Part shown: piece after piece, positions 60,954 to 64,000 of the stretch
Layout of the letters: every line of letters begins with the position of its first letter
How positions within the stretch are numbered: position 1 is the stretch's first letter
Assembly (NCBI GenBank): GCA_046758905.1
Contig: JBHIBC010000002.1
Coordinates: forward strand, 1-64,000
Direction of reading: 5' to 3'
Origin: JBHIBC01 sp046758905
GTDB taxonomy: Bacteria > Acidobacteriota > Polarisedimenticolia > Gp22-AA2
Length of the DNA stretch: 64,000 nucleotides
Notes under the pieces: generated by a model
What the model was told of the DNA's origin: nothing
Database searches by the model: none
Seen by the model: only the letters and a program-made list of their open reading frames with translations
Translations under genes and position numbers: made by a program

Positions 60954-62459
60954 ATGAGCCGCGGCTCGATGGCGCGATCCGCCTCGTTCCTCGCCCTGGC
61001 GCTGCTGGCGGGGGCCTGGCTGCGCGGCCCGAGCGCCGCGCCGGTCCCGGAGGAGGCCGGCCGCGCCGGGGGCGGGCACGTCGATCCCTTCTCCTTCATC
61101 CTGCTGGAGCTGTCGCTGGTCATCATCGTCGCCATGTTCAGCCGTTGGGTGGCGGAGCGCGCCCGCCAGCCCGCGGTTCTCGGCGAGCTGGTGGCCGGCG
61201 TGGTGATCGGGAACCTGGGGTTCTGGATCGGCAGGCCGCTCTTCGTCCTGGTCATGCACCTCGGAGAGGTGGGCCCCCTGCTGACCGAGATCTTCACCTC
61301 CGGCGCCTCGGTGGCCGGGGCGGCGCGGCACGTCTTCTCGGCGAAGGAGCTGGCGCCCGGGGCGGTCGGTGCGCAGGTCCTCCGGATCGTCACCGGGCCC
61401 GAGGCCCCGCACTACGTGATCATGGGGATGGCCCTGTGGCTGTTCTCCAACCTCGGCGTCATCCTGCTGCTGTTCATGGTGGGCCTGGAGTCGAGCGTCG
61501 CGGAGATGCTGCGCGTCGGCGCGCGGGCGACGGCGGTCGCCGTTGTCGGCATCATCGTTCCGTTCGTGCTCGGCCTCGGCGCGAGCATGTGGCTCCTCGA
61601 GGGCGCCACCCTGCCGGTCCACCTGTTCGTGGCCGCGACGCTGTGCGCCACGAGCGTGGGGATCACGGCCCGCGTCTTCAGGGACCTGAACCGGCTGCAG
61701 ACGGCCGAGGCCAAGGTGATCCTCGGGGCGGCCGTCATCGACGACATCCTCGGCCTGATCATCCTGGCCGTCGTGGTGGGGATCGTGGCGACCGGCGGCA
61801 TCGTGGTCGCGGAGGTGGCGCGCATCCTGCTGCTCTCGATGCTGTTCCTTGGCGTGGTTATCCTTCTCGGCAACCGGCTGGTCCGCTGGGTGATCCCGGC
61901 GGTCAGCGCCCTCGACCGGCATCACGTCAAGCTCCTGTTCCCGGTGGCGCTGGCCTTCGCGATGGCCTGGCTGGCGAGCATGATCGAGCTCGCGTCGATC
62001 ATCGGGGCCTTCGCGGCGGGACTGATCCTCGAGGAGAGCCAGTTCGACAGGCACGCCGAGACGCGCCAGACCATGGAGGAGATGATCGGGCCGCTGGAGC
62101 GGATCTTCGCCCCGATGTTCTTCGTCCTGATGGGGATGCAGGTCAACCTGGCGACCTTCCTCGAGCCCGAGACGGTGGGGCTGGCGGTCGCGCTGACCCT
62201 CGTCGCGATCGTCGGCAAGATCGTCGCCGGGTGGCCGGCGGGGCCCGGGACGGACCGGATCTCGGTCGGGCTGGGGATGATCCCGCGCGGCGAGGTGGGG
62301 CTGATCTTCGCCAGCATCGGCAAGGGGCTCGGGGTGGTGACCCCGGCGCTGTTCTCGGCGGTCGTCATCATGGTGATCGTGACGACGTTGGTCACGCCCT
62401 TGGCCCTGAAGTGGTCGCTGGAAAGACGCGCCCGCGGGCCCGCGGCCGCGGCTCGGTGA
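60954..62459 (+). CDS. CPA2-type cation:proton antiporter
   Basis: A 501-residue antiporter with a leading hydrophobic segment and about 12 membrane segments. Family features are QPAVLGELVAGVVIGNLGF near the start, VIDDILGLIILAVVVG (the double aspartate that binds the cation and proton) and MIPRGEVGLIFASIGKGLG in the last third. The acidic residues fit Na+/H+ exchange. ATG 60954 has GGGAGGTG eight bases upstream and is better than ATG 60924. It is divergent from the ClC gene, both being ion transporters. No regulatory TrkA-N domain is attached. Confidence 0.93.
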   Translation: MSRGSMARSASFLALALLAGAWLRGPSAAPVPEEAGRAGGGHVDPFSFILLELSLVIIVAMFSRWVAERARQPAVLGELVAGVVIGNLGFWIGRPLFVLVMHLGEVGPLLTEIFTSGASVAGAARHVFSAKELAPGAVGAQVLRIVTGPEAPHYVIMGMALWLFSNLGVILLLFMVGLESSVAEMLRVGARATAVAVVGIIVPFVLGLGASMWLLEGATLPVHLFVAATLCATSVGITARVFRDLNRLQTAEAKVILGAAVIDDILGLIILAVVVGIVATGGIVVAEVARILLLSMLFLGVVILLGNRLVRWVIPAVSALDRHHVKLLFPVALAFAMAWLASMIELASIIGAFAAGLILEESQFDRHAETRQTMEEMIGPLERIFAPMFFVLMGMQVNLATFLEPETVGLAVALTLVAIVGKIVAGWPAGPGTDRISVGLGMIPRGEVGLIFASIGKGLGVVTPALFSAVVIMVIVTTLVTPLALKWSLERRARGPAAAAR

Positions 62460-62515
62460 GGACGGCGGACGTGAGAGAGTGCGCCCCGCCGGCCCTGACC
62501 AGGACGCGTTGAGCC

Positions 62516-63403
62516 GTGGAGCGCATCCGCGTCGCCGCGCTGCAATACTGGATCCGTCCCGTCCAGACCTTCGACATGTTCCGCGATCAGGTGGAGGGGC
62601 TGGTGGGGACCGCCGTGGACAACCGCTGCCACCTGATCGTCTTCCCCGAGTACTTCACGGTTCAGCTCCTCACCCTCGGCAACGTCAAGCGGCCGATCGC
62701 GGAACAGATCCGCGACCTGGCGCGCCAGGGGCCGAAGTTCGTCGAGCTGATGGCCGCCCTGGCCAGACAGCACCGCATCTACATCGTGGCGGGCACCATC
62801 CCCGTCGTCGACGAGGACTCGGCGCCGGTCTACAACCAGTGCTTCCTCTTCAGTCCCAAGGGGGACTACGGCATCCAGAGGAAGCTGCACACGACCCGCT
62901 TCGAGACCGAGGAGTGGCGGATCTCCTCCGGGACGCGCCTGCGGGTGTTCGAGACCGACTTCGGGAGGATGGCCGTGACCATATGCTACGACGTCGAGTT
63001 CCCGGAGCTGGCGCGGGCCGCGGCGCGACAGGGCGCCTACCTGCTGGTCGTGCCGAGCTGCACCGAGGACCGTCAGGGGTTCCTGAGGGTCCGCTACTGC
63101 GCGCAGGCCCGGGCGATCGAGAACCAGCTCTACGTCATCCAGGCCCCGACGGTCGGGTCGCTGCCCATGGTCCCCGCCGTGTCGCTGAACTACGGGCAGG
63201 CATCGGTCATGACGCCGAGCGATTTCCCGTTCTCGCGCGACGGGATCATCGCGGAGGGCATCCCCAACCAGGAGACCATGGTGATCGGCGAGCTCAACCT
63301 GAAGACCATCCAGGAGAGCCGCGTCGCCGGGACGGTCCTGCCCCTGAGGGACAGCAGCACCACCGCCGAGGTCGTCTCGAAGCTGGAGGTCCTGCCGCTA
63401 TGA
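62516..63403 (+). CDS. carbon-nitrogen hydrolase (nitrilase superfamily)
   Basis: A 295-residue CN hydrolase with the complete Glu-Lys-Cys triad: Glu 45 (VFPEYF), Lys 123 (IQRKLHTTRFE) and Cys 157 (VTICYDVEFPE). It probably hydrolyses an amide or N-carbamoyl group. Start GTG 62516 follows directly after a short gap from the antiporter. Its stop overlaps the next gene, a GNAT acetyltransferase (ATGA). In many genomes these two domains are fused in one chain, so this looks like the split form of the same functional unit. Confidence 0.9.
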   Translation: MERIRVAALQYWIRPVQTFDMFRDQVEGLVGTAVDNRCHLIVFPEYFTVQLLTLGNVKRPIAEQIRDLARQGPKFVELMAALARQHRIYIVAGTIPVVDEDSAPVYNQCFLFSPKGDYGIQRKLHTTRFETEEWRISSGTRLRVFETDFGRMAVTICYDVEFPELARAAARQGAYLLVVPSCTEDRQGFLRVRYCAQARAIENQLYVIQAPTVGSLPMVPAVSLNYGQASVMTPSDFPFSRDGIIAEGIPNQETMVIGELNLKTIQESRVAGTVLPLRDSSTTAEVVSKLEVLPL

Positions 63404-64000
63404 TCCGGTCCGCCGACGAGGTCGTGGTCCGCAATACCCGGCGCGAAGACTTCCCGGCGATCATCGACCTGAGCCGGCGGACCTATCCGCACTCGCCCCC
63501 CTGGAACGAGACGCAGCTCGGCTCTCACCTGGACGTCTTCCCCGAGGGCCAGTTCGTGGCCGCGAGGGCCGACTCCGGAGAACCGGTCGGCATGGCCGCG
63601 AGCCTGATCGTGTCCTGGGACGACTACGACATGAGGGGGAGCTGGCGGGACTTCACCAGCCACGGGATGTTCACGAACCACGACGGCGTGCGGGGGAGGA
63701 CCCTCTACGCCGCCGAGATCATGGTCCATCCCGCCTGCCAGGGGCGCGGGGTCGGGAGGAAGATGTACGAGGCGCGCAGGGAGCTGGCGCGTCGCCTCGG
63801 TCTGCTCCGGATCCGGGCGGGCGCGCGCCTGCGCGGCTACGGCCGGTACGCGGAGCGGATGAGCGCGGAGGAGTACGCCGTCCGGGTCATCAGGGGCGAG
63901 TTCCGCGACCCGACGCTGTCGTTCCAGCTCCATCAGGGGTTCCGCGTCCTGGCGATTGTGTCCGGCTACCTGCGCCACGACCAGGAGAGCCGGGGCTACG
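63400..64000 (+). CDS. GNAT family N-acetyltransferase (partial, runs off the window)
   Basis: The first 200 codons of a GNAT acyltransferase. The acetyl-CoA-binding motif is HPACQGRGVGRKMYEARREL. It begins at ATG 63400 inside the nitrilase stop and is still open at the window end. The N-terminal NTRREDFPAIIDLSRRTYP is typical. It is likely to work with the nitrilase, as in the fused GNAT/nitrilase proteins. Substrate unknown. Confidence 0.88.
   Translation, partial: MIRSADEVVVRNTRREDFPAIIDLSRRTYPHSPPWNETQLGSHLDVFPEGQFVAARADSGEPVGMAASLIVSWDDYDMRGSWRDFTSHGMFTNHDGVRGRTLYAAEIMVHPACQGRGVGRKMYEARRELARRLGLLRIRAGARLRGYGRYAERMSAEEYAVRVIRGEFRDPTLSFQLHQGFRVLAIVSGYLRHDQESRGY

Noticed and set aside
1..64000. 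CRISPR arrays, tRNA and rRNA genes
   Set aside because: No regularly spaced direct repeats, cloverleaf candidates with a TTCGA-type T arm, or conserved rRNA stretches were seen by eye.

Overview
The window is a GC-rich chromosomal segment (about 70 percent by eye from roughly position 5,900 on) of a Gram-negative bacterium. Periplasmic redox proteins, a Tat/lipobox MsrP, an outer-envelope lipoprotein amidohydrolase and a sigma-54-type promoter all point that way. No rRNA or tRNA gene lets me place it. Gene styles (DUF971, EtfBA, a MopE-type tetraheme protein, three selenoprotein candidates) recall uncultured Acidobacteriota-like soil or sediment lineages, but that is only an impression. I see no CRISPR array, tRNA, rRNA or intact insertion sequence.

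Layout. 1-5,900 is lower in GC and partly decayed: a HXXEE membrane protein, a SAM methyltransferase and a CPBP protease sit among a frameshifted DUF3303 gene, an IS3-family transposase remnant, an FG-GAP-like fragment and a frameshifted thioredoxin-like gene. 5,900-23,700 is dense and mostly + strand: Smr protein, D-aminoacylase-like lipoprotein plus class III aminotransferase, EtfBA, a Sec-containing DsbA-like protein, DUF971, SppA, MATE exporter, STAS protein, RluA, citrate synthase and an ATP-grasp ligase. 23,700-27,750 (- strand) carries an MBL hydrolase, a radical SAM protein with a CUAEP-like selenocysteine tail, a NifU-like protein and MsrP. 27,900-32,600 (+) holds an orphan Hsp70 substrate-binding-domain protein, an exonuclease, an M50 protease, a Sec-TlpA/TPR/DsbD-like fusion and a tetraheme cytochrome behind a sigma-54 promoter.

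32,600-46,000 mixes ABC-F, SDR, fumarase, IspG, alcohol dehydrogenase, glycosyltransferase/ParB-like, TenA, a peptidoglycan-binding protein with a sortase, a pilin-like protein and a threonine dehydratase. 46,000-53,900 is one long + strand run: ferredoxin, MocA-like nucleotidyltransferase, a three-subunit molybdenum hydroxylase, a Cys-rich small protein and an M28B peptidase. 53,900-64,000 has a second GSAM-like aminotransferase, a CBS/GAF hybrid histidine kinase with a small partner, a ClC channel, a CPA2 antiporter and a nitrilase/GNAT pair.

The main discovery is that three separate genes (11,465, 29,879 and 26,259 on the - strand) have an in-frame TGA exactly where a redox-active Cys is expected. 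Each is followed at 19-23 nt by a hairpin that fits the bacterial SECIS rules. Ordinary gene calling would truncate or split all three. Two are predicted envelope thiol-redox proteins and the third ends in a Cys-Sec pair, so the organism very probably decodes UGA as selenocysteine.
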